Part shown: positions 17,739-26,714 of the stretch, piece after piece
Layout: each line of letters begins with the position of its first letter
Numbering within the stretch: position 1 is the stretch's first letter
NCBI RefSeq assembly: GCF_025960875.1
Contig: NZ_JAODLR010000008.1
Coordinates: 62,001 to 126,000 of the forward strand
Source: Crystallibacter permensis
Lineage (GTDB): Bacteria > Actinomycetota > Actinomycetes > Actinomycetales > Micrococcaceae
Length of the DNA: 64,000 nucleotides
Reading direction: 5' to 3'
Translations under genes and position numbers: made by a program
Notes under the pieces: generated by a model
The model's database searches: none
Seen by the model: only the letters and a program-made list of their open reading frames with translations
Told to the model about the DNA's origin: nothing

Positions 17739-19026
17739 CGGACAGCCACCTTCCGGCGAACGGATCGCGCTCGTGGACGTCAACAATTTCTATGTCTCCT
17801 GCGAGCGGGTCTTCGACCCCGCGCTCGAGGGGCGCCCCGTCGTCGTACTTTCCAATAACGATGGCTGCGTCGTGGCGCGCTCCGAGGAGGCGAAACAGCT
17901 GGGCATCGCCACTGGAACGCCGTGGTTCAAGGTGGCTCCGGAGGCCGGGCGGTGGGGGCTGGTGGCCCGTTCCAGCAACTACGAACTCTATGGCGATCTG
18001 AGCGCGCGGGTGATGGAGGTCCTGGGCCGGTTCGGCAGCTGGCAGGAGGTCTACTCGATCGACGAGTGTTTCCTGGGGCTGCCCGGGGATGAGCGGCAAC
18101 TGCTCGGGACGGCTGCACGGATCCGGGCGGCCGTCATGCGGCACGTCGGTGTACCGGTGTGTGTAGGAGTAGCCGGCACCAAGACGCTGGCCAAATTCGT
18201 GAACCACATCGCCAAACGCAACCCGCACATGCGAGGCGTCTGCTCGCTGGACTCCATGCCGGCCGCGGAGGTCGCCCGGATCCAGTCGCGCGTGCCCGTG
18301 ACGGGGCTGTGGGGCGTGGGCGGCCGGACCGCGAAGCGGCTGAATGCAATCGGGATCGAGACCGTTGCGGATTTGAAGGCGGCGGACCCGCAGCTGATCC
18401 GCAAGCGGTTCTCGGTGGTGCTCCAGCGGACGGTGCTGGAGCTCAACGGAACCGCCTGCATCCCGCATTCCGAGGAACGGGCCGACAAACAGCAGATCAT
18501 GTTCTCGCGCAGCTTCTCTACGCCGGTAACCAGCGCAGAGGAGATGGACCAGGTGATGGCTGTTTACGCCCAGCGCGGCGCCGCCCGGATGGCGGCCGAG
18601 GGCCTGAGCGCCTCGGTGCTGACCGTGACCGCGGGAACCAGCAGGTTCGCCGGCGGGGAGAAGTCCTTTCCCTCTGCCAGCGCCCGGCTGCCGGTGCCGA
18701 CGCAGGATCCAATCCAACTGACCCGCGCGGCGGTGGCAACAATGCGCACCTGCATCTCGCCCGGAACCCAGTATGTGCGGGCGGGCGTTTTATTTAGCGG
18801 ACTCGAGCCGGCCGACGGGCAGCAGACGCTGGATCCGTTTGTCAGCGACCTGGACCAGCGGCACATCGGCGACCTGCTGGGCAGCGTCCGCGCGAAGTTC
18901 GGCGAAGCGGCCATCGGCCTCGGCCAAGGCGGGCTGGCTGTTCCGGCCACGTGGTCGATGAAGCGGGACTTCTCCTCCCCGCGCTACACCACCGAGTGGA
19001 GCGATCTGCCGGTGGTACGGGCCTGA
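17731..19026 (+). CDS. umuC: DNA polymerase V catalytic subunit UmuC (Y-family)
   Basis: This is a 431-residue Y-family translesion polymerase. The palm carries the metal ligands in [13 protein letters not shown] (near residue 16) and YSIDECFLG (near 110). [20 protein letters not shown] follows, then the HhH thumb region [17 protein letters not shown] and a C-terminal little-finger domain. The DUF4113-like tail [18 protein letters not shown] is present. It copies damaged DNA and is normally activated by cleaved UmuD. It begins inside the end of umuD, so translation is coupled. The palindrome at 17280-17296 is the likely operator. A strong terminator follows. Confidence 0.92.
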   Translation: MSSGQPPSGERIALVDVNNFYVSCERVFDPALEGRPVVVLSNNDGCVVARSEEAKQLGIATGTPWFKVAPEAGRWGLVARSSNYELYGDLSARVMEVLGRFGSWQEVYSIDECFLGLPGDERQLLGTAARIRAAVMRHVGVPVCVGVAGTKTLAKFVNHIAKRNPHMRGVCSLDSMPAAEVARIQSRVPVTGLWGVGGRTAKRLNAIGIETVADLKAADPQLIRKRFSVVLQRTVLELNGTACIPHSEERADKQQIMFSRSFSTPVTSAEEMDQVMAVYAQRGAARMAAEGLSASVLTVTAGTSRFAGGEKSFPSASARLPVPTQDPIQLTRAAVATMRTCISPGTQYVRAGVLFSGLEPADGQQTLDPFVSDLDQRHIGDLLGSVRAKFGEAAIGLGQGGLAVPATWSMKRDFSSPRYTTEWSDLPVVRA

Positions 19027-19044
19027 GCGGCCTTAAACAACTCG

Positions 19045-19080
19045 TCCCCGGGGCATCGCTTGCGTGCAATGCCCCGGGGA
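19045..19080. terminator. Bidirectional terminator between umuC and uspA-like gene
   Basis: TCCCCGGGGCAT (19045-19056) pairs with ATGCCCCGGGGA (19069-19080), with AGAGTTTC after it on the + strand and the mirror ACTCG before it. It closes both the umuDC and the Tct-Usp transcription units. Confidence 0.85.
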
Positions 19081-19096
19081 AGAGTTTCATTTCCGG

Positions 19097-19477
19097 TTAG
19101 TTCGCCTTGACGGTAAGGACCGGGCAGCCGGCGTCGAGCAGGATCCGCTGCGCATGGCTGCCGAGGATGAGCTTCCCCACCCGGGAACGCCGGCGCAGGC
19201 CGAGGACGATGAGGGCGATCTTCCGCTCCTGCTCGGTCTGCAGCACCAGGTCTGCTGCGTCATGGATGACCGACGAGGGCGGCAACACGGCAACCGTACG
19301 GCCCCCGCTGCTCAACGCGGCCGGATCGATGTCCAACTCCGCCAGCGACAACTCACGCCTGTCCGTGTCGATATTCGCGATCAGCACATCGGAGTCGAGC
19401 CGTCCGGCTTCCTCGACTGCGCGCCGAACGGCGGAGCGGCCTTCAGGGGTATCGGTAAAGCAGGCGAGGATTGTCAT
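19097..19477 (-). CDS. Universal stress protein (UspA family)
   Basis: This is a 126-residue single UspA domain starting MTILACFTDTPEGRSAVRRAVEEA. The C terminus has the nucleotide-binding pattern VLGLRRRSRVGKLILGSHAQRILLDAGCPVLTV (G-x2-G-x9-G-S-like). It is cytoplasmic. It starts 36 bases after the TctA-TctB stop on the same strand, with AAAGGA upstream, so it likely ends the transporter operon. Usp proteins often ride with transporters and may gate them, but that role is inference here. Confidence 0.85.
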   Translation of the reverse strand: MTILACFTDTPEGRSAVRRAVEEAGRLDSDVLIANIDTDRRELSLAELDIDPAALSSGGRTVAVLPPSSVIHDAADLVLQTEQERKIALIVLGLRRRSRVGKLILGSHAQRILLDAGCPVLTVKAN

Positions 19478-19513
19478 CGGGGGATTCCTTTCGCTTTCGT
19501 ATCGTTTACTGGT

Positions 19514-21751
19514 TCAGCCGACAAGCTGGCTGAGCCAGCCCTGCGGCAGATCGATGGGCAGCAGCGTCGGCAAGGCCAGTAGCACCACGTAGAGAACCGC
19601 CGTGTAGATGATCGTCGTCTTGGTTTTGGCCCGGGCGACGATGAGCAGGAAAGCCGGAACGAAGATCATGACGGCAACAAGGTAGCCAAGGATGCCGATC
19701 AAAATCAGGAAGCCTGCCATCCAGCCGAACGTCTTGAAAGCGAATCCTGCCTCTTTGGTCCAGCCCGGCCCTTGCCCTGCGGACGTCTGTCCGTTCACAG
19801 GGGCGTCGCTGGCTATGGACTCCGCAGACGGCACGGCCGTGGCCACGGCGCCGGCGGTCCGGCGGGAGCCCGTCCCCGTACCTGCCGAGGTAATCGGTCC
19901 GGCGGAGGTTGAGCCGGTGTAGGCAGAACCAGTGGCACCAGTTGAACCAACGGCGTGAGCGGATCCCGGGGAACCCATGACGACGGACGACGACGCCGCC
20001 GCTTCCGCCGCAACCTGCACGGGCATGGCGGCTTGGAGCTGCCCGGCCCGACGCCGGATCACGATTTCCTGGCCGAGCAGAGCAAGGCCCATGATGAGTC
20101 CGCCCCAGCCGACCAGCTGCGGTACCAGCCGTGCTTCCGGTGAGAAACCGGAGGAGATGACCAGCGACCCAGCGAAAATCAGGATGACAACCAGTGCGGT
20201 GGCCAGCGACCAGGTGGAGTTCTTTAGGGGGCTTTCGGCGTCGACAGCATTCTCATGCTGCGGGTCGTCGTCGCGGTCCAGCCGGCGGCGGGCCCGGATC
20301 CACTTGAAGATGTTCCACAGGATCGGCAGCACCAGGATTGCCAGGAACACCATGGTGCCCGGACGCAGCATCCACTCGAAACCGTTGTACAGGCTGTCCG
20401 TCAGGAAGTAGTAACGCTCCAGCGGAATGGCCAGGACAAAACCGATCAGGAACGGAGCACGCGGGAAGCCGGTGGACTTCAGGACCCAGCCGGCAATGCC
20501 CAGCAGCACCATGACCCAGAGGTCGCCCAGCTGGCCACCTTCCTGGAAGGAGCCAAGCAGCATGATGGCAACGAGGCCGGACGCCAAGACTGCGAACGGG
20601 ACCTTGGTCAGCGACGCCAGCGGGCGTACGGTCAGGAAGCAGAACAAAGCGCCGAGCACGGAGGCAATGGCGAAGGACCAGACAATCAGGTACATCAGAT
20701 CGAGGTGGTCGGTGATGATGGACGGTCCGGGCTGGATCCCGTAGGTCAGCAGCATGCCGAGGAGCATCGCCGAGGGAACGCCGCCGGGGATGCCGAACAG
20801 CAGCGTGGGGATCAGGTCCCCGGCCTCGACGGAGTTGTTGGCGCTTTCCGGTCCGACGATCCCGCGGGGATCGCCCTTGCCGAACTGCCGCTTGTCTTTC
20901 GCCGTGGCCACGGCCTGACCGTAGGCCAACCAGGTGCCGGCGGTGGCACCAACGCCCGGGAGGACGCCCGCCCAGATACCGATCAGCGAGCCGCGGAGGA
21001 CCTGTGACCAGTGGGTGAGCCACTCGCGGATACCCGAACCCCAACCGCCGGTGACCTTGACCGGAGCATTCTCGCCGCGGCGTTGGCTGGCCCGTGAAGC
21101 GATCTCCGCGAGGCCGAAGATGCCCAGAGCGACGGCCACCAGGGAGAGCCCGTCGCCGAGGAACAGGCTGCCGAAGGTGAAGCGCTCTTCGGCCGTTGTG
21201 GGCGAGGTGCCGACCATGCCGAGCAACAGGCCCATGAGGCCGGCGACGAGGCCCTTCACTACGTTGCCGCGCGAGAGCACCGCGGCAAGCGCGACGCCGA
21301 GGACGGTCAGCATGAAGAGTTCCGGGCTGGCAAAGGAGAGCACCAGCGGCCGGGCCAGCGGTATCGCCAGCGTCAGACCAACGGCACCAATGATGCCGCC
21401 GGCCATCGAAGAGAGGAAGGCCAGGCTGAGCGCACGTTTGGCCTGCCCCTTGCGGGCCATCGAGTAGCCGTCGAGCATCGTCACCGATGCCGAAGCCGAG
21501 CCCGGTGCACCGAGCAGTACCGCCGAGACGGTGTCCGAGGTATGGACGACGGCGAGTGCTCCGATGAGCAGGGCCAGTGCCGGTGCGGGTTCCATACCGA
21601 AGGTAATGGGCAGCAGAATCGCCACCGCTCCGGTTCCGCCGAGGCCCGGGATGAGGCCCATGACCAGGCCTGCCACAACGCCGACGAGCAGCATTAACAG
21701 CAGCGCCGGGTCCGCCAATGAGGCCAATGCGGCCATAGCTGAATCAAGCAT
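19514..21751 (-). CDS. Fused TctA-TctB tripartite tricarboxylate transporter membrane subunit
   Basis: This is a 745-residue integral membrane protein. Residues about 1-500 are TctA, the large channel subunit: VVAGLVMGLIPGLGGTGAVAILLPITFGM near the N terminus, FGIPGGVPSAMLLGMLLTYGI, and about twelve helices. Residues about 520-745 look like TctB, the small four-helix subunit (WSLATALVVILIFAGSLVISS, LVPQLVGWGGLIMGLALLG, later FGWMAGFLILIGILGYLVAVMIF). An approximately 100-residue Ser/Thr/Gly/Ala-rich linker (about 565-665) splits TctB helices 2 and 3. TctA and TctB are normally separate genes. AAGGA overlaps the TctC stop, so translation is coupled. It imports a di- or tricarboxylate captured by TctC. 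Confidence 0.88.
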   Translation of the reverse strand: MLDSAMAALASLADPALLLMLLVGVVAGLVMGLIPGLGGTGAVAILLPITFGMEPAPALALLIGALAVVHTSDTVSAVLLGAPGSASASVTMLDGYSMARKGQAKRALSLAFLSSMAGGIIGAVGLTLAIPLARPLVLSFASPELFMLTVLGVALAAVLSRGNVVKGLVAGLMGLLLGMVGTSPTTAEERFTFGSLFLGDGLSLVAVALGIFGLAEIASRASQRRGENAPVKVTGGWGSGIREWLTHWSQVLRGSLIGIWAGVLPGVGATAGTWLAYGQAVATAKDKRQFGKGDPRGIVGPESANNSVEAGDLIPTLLFGIPGGVPSAMLLGMLLTYGIQPGPSIITDHLDLMYLIVWSFAIASVLGALFCFLTVRPLASLTKVPFAVLASGLVAIMLLGSFQEGGQLGDLWVMVLLGIAGWVLKSTGFPRAPFLIGFVLAIPLERYYFLTDSLYNGFEWMLRPGTMVFLAILVLPILWNIFKWIRARRRLDRDDDPQHENAVDAESPLKNSTWSLATALVVILIFAGSLVISSGFSPEARLVPQLVGWGGLIMGLALLGQEIVIRRRAGQLQAAMPVQVAAEAAASSSVVMGSPGSAHAVGSTGATGSAYTGSTSAGPITSAGTGTGSRRTAGAVATAVPSAESIASDAPVNGQTSAGQGPGWTKEAGFAFKTFGWMAGFLILIGILGYLVAVMIFVPAFLLIVARAKTKTTIIYTAVLYVVLLALPTLLPIDLPQGWLSQLVG

Positions 21752-21760
21752 TGTTATTCC

Positions 21761-22987
21761 TTAGTCGACTTCGATGTCGTAGGTGTCTTTGAGCAGGCGC
21801 AGCACATATTTCTTGGTTGCATCCGTCACCGTGTAGGCGTCGGCCACGCGTGCCGGCAACTGTGCATCGGCCGAAATGGGGTAGCCGCCCAGAATCTTGT
21901 CCGCCTTGGCGTTGAAGGCCTTGTCCGAGGCCATCTTGTGCGCGGAGTCGCGCAGCAGCTTTACGGCTTCCTCCGGGGTGCCGGCGGGTGCCCACAGGCC
22001 CTTTTGATACGTGTAGGTCAGACCAAGCAGTGTCTTGTACGCTTCGAGCTTTTCGCCGCTCGGCTCGGAACCGTGCAGCTCGCGGTAGACCTCGACGACG
22101 GTGGGGACGTCGGGGAAGTTCGGATCGCGGACAACCTTGCCCTCGGCGTCCAGCTGGCCGAAGGACATCAGCACAACAGCCTTTCCTTCCTCGGCGATGC
22201 CTTCAACGGCCGAGCCGTAGGAGGAGGTGGTCGTGTAGTCGATGTCGATCTCGCCGCGCTGGAGCGCCAGGTTGACCGGCCCGCGTCCCTCGAAGCCGAA
22301 GGTCGCGGTGGTTTCCGCCTCGAGCAGGTCGAAGGCGACGAGCGTAGTGAGGTCGAGGCCGGTCGCACTGATGCCGCCGAAGACCAGCGGCTTGTCGCGG
22401 CCGATGAGATCCTTGACGGACTTAATGCCAGCGGCGGTCCGGGCGTAGATGACTCCGCCGGTGCCATTGACCAGAACCGGTGTGAGGTCGCTGAAGGAGT
22501 ACTTGACCGCGTGCCGGCCGAGCACCCAGGGGACCACCGTGGTTGCGGTGCTGACAAGCAGCTCCGTGCCGTCGTCCTTAGCGGAAGAGGCGAAGTGGTT
22601 GCTTCCGGTGATGCCTTCACCGCCGGACTCATTGGTCGGTGCGAATCCGGGGACACCGGGAACAAAATGGACCATTTCCGTGCCGATGAAGCGGGCCCAC
22701 GTGTCGGTGCCGCCGCCCTCCGCCAGCGGGATGACCATCTTGATGGTCTCGCCGGCATAGTCTCCGTCGGCTGTTGTCACAGGCGGTCGCAGCAGGCCGC
22801 CGCCGAATACGGTGGTACCAAGGCCGAGCGCCGCGAAGAGCCCGACGGCGGTCAGGACAGTGCGGCGCGAATGCTGCGGTGGATCGGCCAGTTCGCTCAG
22901 CTCGGCCAATTCGTTGTCGGCGGGCGGCAGATCAACGCGCCCGTTGCCGCCGTCGTTATTCGGCGTTTTATGGGGCAGCTGGACCAT
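21761..22987 (-). CDS. TctC solute-binding protein from internal start (nested)
   Basis: This is the probable independent TctC product of 408 residues, nested in the 790-codon frame above. The start ATG 22987 has a better Shine-Dalgarno (AAAGGAG, six-base spacing) than the upstream gene. The resulting N terminus (about 45 polar residues, SRRTVLTAVG, hydrophobic stretch, then mature protein) is that of a Tat-exported protein. The mature part follows the Bug/TctC fold. It should capture the carboxylate outside the membrane and deliver it to TctA-TctB. Which of the two forms predominates cannot be told from sequence. Confidence 0.6.
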   Translation of the reverse strand: MVQLPHKTPNNDGGNGRVDLPPADNELAELSELADPPQHSRRTVLTAVGLFAALGLGTTVFGGGLLRPPVTTADGDYAGETIKMVIPLAEGGGTDTWARFIGTEMVHFVPGVPGFAPTNESGGEGITGSNHFASSAKDDGTELLVSTATTVVPWVLGRHAVKYSFSDLTPVLVNGTGGVIYARTAAGIKSVKDLIGRDKPLVFGGISATGLDLTTLVAFDLLEAETTATFGFEGRGPVNLALQRGEIDIDYTTTSSYGSAVEGIAEEGKAVVLMSFGQLDAEGKVVRDPNFPDVPTVVEVYRELHGSEPSGEKLEAYKTLLGLTYTYQKGLWAPAGTPEEAVKLLRDSAHKMASDKAFNAKADKILGGYPISADAQLPARVADAYTVTDATKKYVLRLLKDTYDIEVD

Positions 22988-24133
22988 CGGTGTCTCCTTT
23001 GACTGGCTGTGCCTTGCAGGTTCCAGGGCGTGTCCTTCAGCAGCACGCAGTGGGGGCAGCGGAAGCGAAGCGCGGGCAAGGATCCTGGCGGTGCGGACGG
23101 AGCCGACGATTTCGCTGCCGTCCATGGTGCTGCGCCATGTGGAAATGATCCCTGCCGGCGTTCGAATATTCAAGGATGTGTCCACCGGCGACATCAGGGC
23201 GCGTTCGACAACTGTGCCGGGCGTACCCGCCGCCATTGTCAGGCCGATGCTCCCGGTGATTGCCAAGGCGGGGTGGGGATTACCCATGGAGAGCATCATG
23301 ATATGGACATCGGCATCGCCCGCGCTGTCCGGTGGCGCCGCGATAGCTAGCTTGGGGATGGCCCGCTCGGCGCTCTCGGGGGTGGCGGACAAGCCCATGG
23401 CGACGGCGCCGGCCCGGCGGATCGCGTCCAGTTTCTCCAGTTCGGGGAGTACCTCCAGGCCCCACTCCCGGAAATCCGTCTCGTCGAGCCCCGCCGTGGT
23501 TGCTGAGATGATCACCAGCGGCGCGCCGGCATCAACCATTGAGGCCTCGACGGCGCGGCCGCCCACCATCAGCAGGTCGGCGGCGTTGCCTGTCGGCAGA
23601 AGGCTGCCGGTGGTCTTGCCGGCCGGCTCGACGAAGCCCAAGCCCACTTCGGTGCCCGGGAAAGGTACACCGGGAATCATCGTGTCTAGCTCCGGTTGCC
23701 ACTTGCCGCCCGGCGTCGCGACCCGCTGCACAATCTGCTGTTGCGTGTTCGTGTTGAGGGCACGGACCAGCGTCTCGTCCCCTTGCGGCTGGACCCAGCC
23801 GCGATCCATCGCGTAGAGGGCGACGACGGCGGAACAGTTGCCGCAGTTGCTGCCCCAATCGACCTTGCCCTCGTCAATGCCGACCTGGGCGAAGGTGTAG
23901 TCAATATCGGTATCGGTTTCCTGGGAAAGGCTCAGGATGACAGCCTTGCTGGTTGTCGAGGTCCCGCCCCCAACGCCGTCGACTTGTCGTGAATCGGGGC
24001 TGCCAAAAAGCCGAAGCAGGACCTCGTCCACCGTGTAGCCGGGGATATTCAGCTGCTCTCGTTCGAACACCCAGCACTTGCTGGTTCCGCCGCGCATCCA
24101 GACGGCGTCGACTGATCTGGTAATTGTTCTCAC
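21761..24133 (-). CDS. PrpF-family isomerase joined in frame to TctC solute-binding protein
   Basis: This is one uninterrupted 790-codon frame. Residues 1 to about 375 are a PrpF/DUF453 isomerase (VWMRGGTSKC, STTSKAVIL with the catalytic Lys, SNCGNCSAV with the catalytic Cys), the family of 2-methyl-cis-aconitate isomerase and oxalomesaconate tautomerase. Residues 383-790 are a Bug/TctC-type binding protein with its own Tat-like signal (SRRTVLTAVGLFAALGLG), then ETIKMVIPLAEGGGTDTWAR. ATG 22987 (residue 383) has AAAGGAG six bases upstream, so a separate TctC can be made from within. PrpF acts in the cytoplasm and TctC outside, so a single full-length protein would be a membrane-spanning hybrid. 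The substrate is likely an unsaturated tricarboxylate such as an aconitate. Confidence 0.85.
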   Translation of the reverse strand: MRTITRSVDAVWMRGGTSKCWVFEREQLNIPGYTVDEVLLRLFGSPDSRQVDGVGGGTSTTSKAVILSLSQETDTDIDYTFAQVGIDEGKVDWGSNCGNCSAVVALYAMDRGWVQPQGDETLVRALNTNTQQQIVQRVATPGGKWQPELDTMIPGVPFPGTEVGLGFVEPAGKTTGSLLPTGNAADLLMVGGRAVEASMVDAGAPLVIISATTAGLDETDFREWGLEVLPELEKLDAIRRAGAVAMGLSATPESAERAIPKLAIAAPPDSAGDADVHIMMLSMGNPHPALAITGSIGLTMAAGTPGTVVERALMSPVDTSLNIRTPAGIISTWRSTMDGSEIVGSVRTARILARASLPLPPLRAAEGHALEPARHSQSKETPMVQLPHKTPNNDGGNGRVDLPPADNELAELSELADPPQHSRRTVLTAVGLFAALGLGTTVFGGGLLRPPVTTADGDYAGETIKMVIPLAEGGGTDTWARFIGTEMVHFVPGVPGFAPTNESGGEGITGSNHFASSAKDDGTELLVSTATTVVPWVLGRHAVKYSFSDLTPVLVNGTGGVIYARTAAGIKSVKDLIGRDKPLVFGGISATGLDLTTLVAFDLLEAETTATFGFEGRGPVNLALQRGEIDIDYTTTSSYGSAVEGIAEEGKAVVLMSFGQLDAEGKVVRDPNFPDVPTVVEVYRELHGSEPSGEKLEAYKTLLGLTYTYQKGLWAPAGTPEEAVKLLRDSAHKMASDKAFNAKADKILGGYPISADAQLPARVADAYTVTDATKKYVLRLLKDTYDIEVD
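22994..23000 (-). promoter_or_regulatory. Internal ribosome-binding site for TctC
   Basis: The minus strand reads AAAGGAG, six bases before ATG 22987, inside the long PrpF-TctC frame. No stop codon separates the two cistrons. Confidence 0.75.
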
Positions 24134-24350
24134 CTACTTTGCGAATCGGGAGTGGAAACGCCCAGATGTGATGGGGCCCACGAAGTTTGTTGATTCGATA
24201 GTGAGGGCAGTGAGAGTTAATTACCAGTTACCAAAAGTAGACTTCCATGTAGTGCTCCTTCAGTCACTGGTAGTCAAGGGCCAAGGGGATGCTGCTCGGC
24301 GGAAAGATGCCCTACCGCCAGCCGTGAAGTACGTAGGGGGGTGGGGTACA

Positions 24351-24374
24351 TGTAGCCGAAATGCGTTTTCTACA
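24351..24374. promoter_or_regulatory. Dyad in LysR/PrpF divergent promoter
   Basis: TGTAG-N14-CTACA overlaps a TACAGT -10-like element upstream of the LysR start. ACCAGT and ACTGGT, about 40 bases apart, form a second dyad nearer the PrpF side. The 272-base divergent region is visibly AT-richer than its surroundings. These are candidate LysR sites only. Confidence 0.35.
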
Positions 24375-24406
24375 GTATGTTGAAGCAGCACTTAAGGAGG
24401 CAGGGA

Positions 24407-25324
24407 ATGCTGGATATCAAGAGACTGCAGATATTGCTAAAAGTCGTGGAGACGGGTTCGGTTACGGCGGCGGCGGACGAGCTGTTCTACACCCCCTCAG
24501 CGGTATCGCAGCAGTTGCGCAAACTTGAGGAAGAGGTGGGGCAGCCGCTGCTTCAGCGTCGCTCCCGCGGCATGGTCCCCACTGACGCCGGTCACGTTCT
24601 TGCCAGCCATGCCCGCTCCATCCTGCGCGAAATGGACGCAGCCGTGGCTGATCTTGCGCAGATCGCGGGACTCAAGCGCGGCAGCTTGAGCTTGGGCACC
24701 TTTCCGACGCTGGGCGGATCGTTCCTGCCGATCGTTATCAGCCGGTTCCGCCGGGAGTATCCCGCCATCCGGCTGGACGTGCGCAGCAGCAGGCTTGAAG
24801 GGCTGGTTGAACTGCTCGCCAAAGGAGAGGTGGGGCTCTGTCTCCTCTGGGAGTACGACTGGCACCGGCTCGATCCGAAGATGTTCGAGCTCACGCAGGT
24901 CTTCGTCGAACCCACGGTGCTGGTGGTTGGCGCCGAGCACAGGCTGGCAGGGTTGGGCAAAGTGGAAATGGCCGATCTTGCCCAGGAGCAGTGGATTGTC
25001 CGGGCAAACGAGCATCCGGTGGCCGAGGTTCTCGAACGGAGCTGCAATTCCGCCGGCTTCGCGCCACATATTGCTTTCCAGGCCAACGACTACCAGGAGG
25101 CACAGGCGATGGTGAGCGTCGGGCTCGGCATCGCTCTGGCGCCGCAGACCGCCGTCGTTAATCAGCATCCTGGCGTCAAGGTGCTGCAGTTGGGTGATTC
25201 TGTGCCGTCGCGGCGGGTCATGTTGGCCCAACGCCACGACAGAGTGCGGGCGCCGGCGGAGGTGGCGTTCCAGTCAATGCTGCTTGCCGTCGGGGAGCAA
25301 TGGAGCGCCGGCATCCACGCTTGA
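24407..25324 (+). CDS. LysR-type transcriptional regulator
   Basis: This is a 305-residue LysR regulator. The N-terminal winged helix is MLDIKRLQILLKVVETGSVTAAADELFYTPSAVSQQLRKLEEEVG. The effector-binding domain (about 90-300) starts KRGSLSLGTFPTLGGSFLP. ATG 24407 has AAGGAGG six bases upstream, which rules out the earlier in-frame start at 24377. It is divergently transcribed from the PrpF-TctC-TctAB-Usp operon. This is the classic LysR arrangement, so it very likely controls that operon in response to the imported carboxylate. Confidence 0.9.
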   Translation: MLDIKRLQILLKVVETGSVTAAADELFYTPSAVSQQLRKLEEEVGQPLLQRRSRGMVPTDAGHVLASHARSILREMDAAVADLAQIAGLKRGSLSLGTFPTLGGSFLPIVISRFRREYPAIRLDVRSSRLEGLVELLAKGEVGLCLLWEYDWHRLDPKMFELTQVFVEPTVLVVGAEHRLAGLGKVEMADLAQEQWIVRANEHPVAEVLERSCNSAGFAPHIAFQANDYQEAQAMVSVGLGIALAPQTAVVNQHPGVKVLQLGDSVPSRRVMLAQRHDRVRAPAEVAFQSMLLAVGEQWSAGIHA

Positions 25325-25341
25325 TACCGGCGCTGGCACAG

Positions 25342-26568
25342 TTAGCGGTGGGCGAAACTCAGGCCGAGCCGCTTCTCGCTCAGATACAGACTCAGGCCGA
25401 TCCCCAGGGCGGCGAAGGTGCAGGTCATCCACCAGGTGGAGTTCCAGCCGCCGGTGGCAGTGGCCAACCACGCGACGATGGCGGGTCCGGTGAAGTTGCC
25501 GACGTTGAAGATTTGCTGCATCAGGCCCATGGCCGCCGGCGTGGAGCCGCCGGGCGGTGCCAGGTCGACGGCCATCCGCGTCAGCGTGGAGGGAATCGCG
25601 GCGCCGACCAACGAGAAAGCCGCTACACAGGCGAACTGGATTGCGATGCCTCCCGGCACCGTGGTCCAGTCCACCGCAAAGGTGAGCAACGATGTCGTAC
25701 CCATGATGATGAAGGTGGGGATGATGAGCCGGCGGGCGGTGACGCCGCGTTGCAGCAACGGGGCCGTGGCGATGGCGCCGACGGCATTGAGGCCGCCGAC
25801 CACCGCGCTGAGCACTCCCGGCCAGATCCCGGTGACGCCGTTCTGCTGGTAAATAGTGGGCAGGAAGCCAACCACGGCCATCCACTGGATGGTGTAACAA
25901 CCGAAGACGACGCCGGCCACCCACGGTTTCGGCGACCGCACGGTTACGCCGATCCGCCGTACCGCAGCCTTCAGTCCGCTGCCATCGCCCGTTGGATCCT
26001 TCGGGACAAACGCGAGCACCAGCGGCACCGGCACCAGAGTCAGGGCCGCCATGATCCACCACCAGGTATGCCAGTTCGTCACCTGCAGCACCAGCGCGCT
26101 CGCGATCAAGCCTACGAACGTGGCGCATCCTTGGTAGGCGCTCCAAAAACCCACAGCGGTGTTGACCCTGCGCAGGGGAGTGTTGGCGCGGATCAGTCCG
26201 GGCGCGACGACGGTGGCCAGCAGGAATCCGGCACCTTCCACGGCCCGGCAAGCCATCAGCAGTCCGGCAGTCTCCGCGAAACCGCCCACCACGGAGCCGG
26301 CGAACAGCAGGCCCAGCCCGATCAGCAGGCAGCGGCGCGCGCCGATCATCTCGGCGAACAGGGAGACGGCCAGCCCGCCCGCCATGCCGGCCACCTGCAC
26401 GAGGCCCAGCAGCACGCCGGCCTCCACCAGGGACATGTCCAGCTCGGACTGGATGACGGGGATCGCCGAGGGCAACTTCCAGATGTGCATGGCTGCGGTA
26501 ATGCCCGCAAGTACGACGACGATCCACGCCGCGTCCGTGCGCTGCCGAGTCATGACCGGAGCCGCCAC
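25342..26568 (-). CDS. MFS transporter (CynX/NimT-like)
   Basis: This is a 408-residue twelve-helix major facilitator. The helix 2-3 loop is SLFAEMIGARRCLL and the second-half loop is APLLQRGVTARRLI. The style (AAMHIWKLPSAIPVIQSELDMSLVEAGVLLGLVQVAGM) is that of CynX/NimT-like exporters of small organic compounds. GTG 26568 has GGAAGGAG four bases upstream and is preferred; ATG 26553 is also possible. It is convergent with the LysR gene (17-base gap) and downstream of the demethylase gene, from which a hairpin separates it. The substrate is unknown. Confidence 0.78.
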   Translation of the reverse strand: MAAPVMTRQRTDAAWIVVVLAGITAAMHIWKLPSAIPVIQSELDMSLVEAGVLLGLVQVAGMAGGLAVSLFAEMIGARRCLLIGLGLLFAGSVVGGFAETAGLLMACRAVEGAGFLLATVVAPGLIRANTPLRRVNTAVGFWSAYQGCATFVGLIASALVLQVTNWHTWWWIMAALTLVPVPLVLAFVPKDPTGDGSGLKAAVRRIGVTVRSPKPWVAGVVFGCYTIQWMAVVGFLPTIYQQNGVTGIWPGVLSAVVGGLNAVGAIATAPLLQRGVTARRLIIPTFIIMGTTSLLTFAVDWTTVPGGIAIQFACVAAFSLVGAAIPSTLTRMAVDLAPPGGSTPAAMGLMQQIFNVGNFTGPAIVAWLATATGGWNSTWWMTCTFAALGIGLSLYLSEKRLGLSFAHR

Positions 26569-26624
26569 AGCTCTCCTTCCGCCGTCGGGCCTGTCAGTCC
26601 AGATTATCCGCAGGCGCGCAAAGG

Positions 26625-26658
26625 CGACGCCGGCCACGTAAGACGCGTGCCGGCGTCG
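26625..26658. terminator. Hairpin between demethylase and MFS genes
   Basis: CGACGCCGGC (26625-26634) pairs with GCCGGCGTCG (26649-26658). It lies 57 bases past the demethylase stop and upstream of the MFS start on the minus strand. There is no clear T-tract. Confidence 0.55.
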
Positions 26659-26714
26659 TAATAATGCGGTGTTCGGCCCGGGCGGGGGTGCCGCGCCGGG
26701 CCGGGCGGGGCCCC

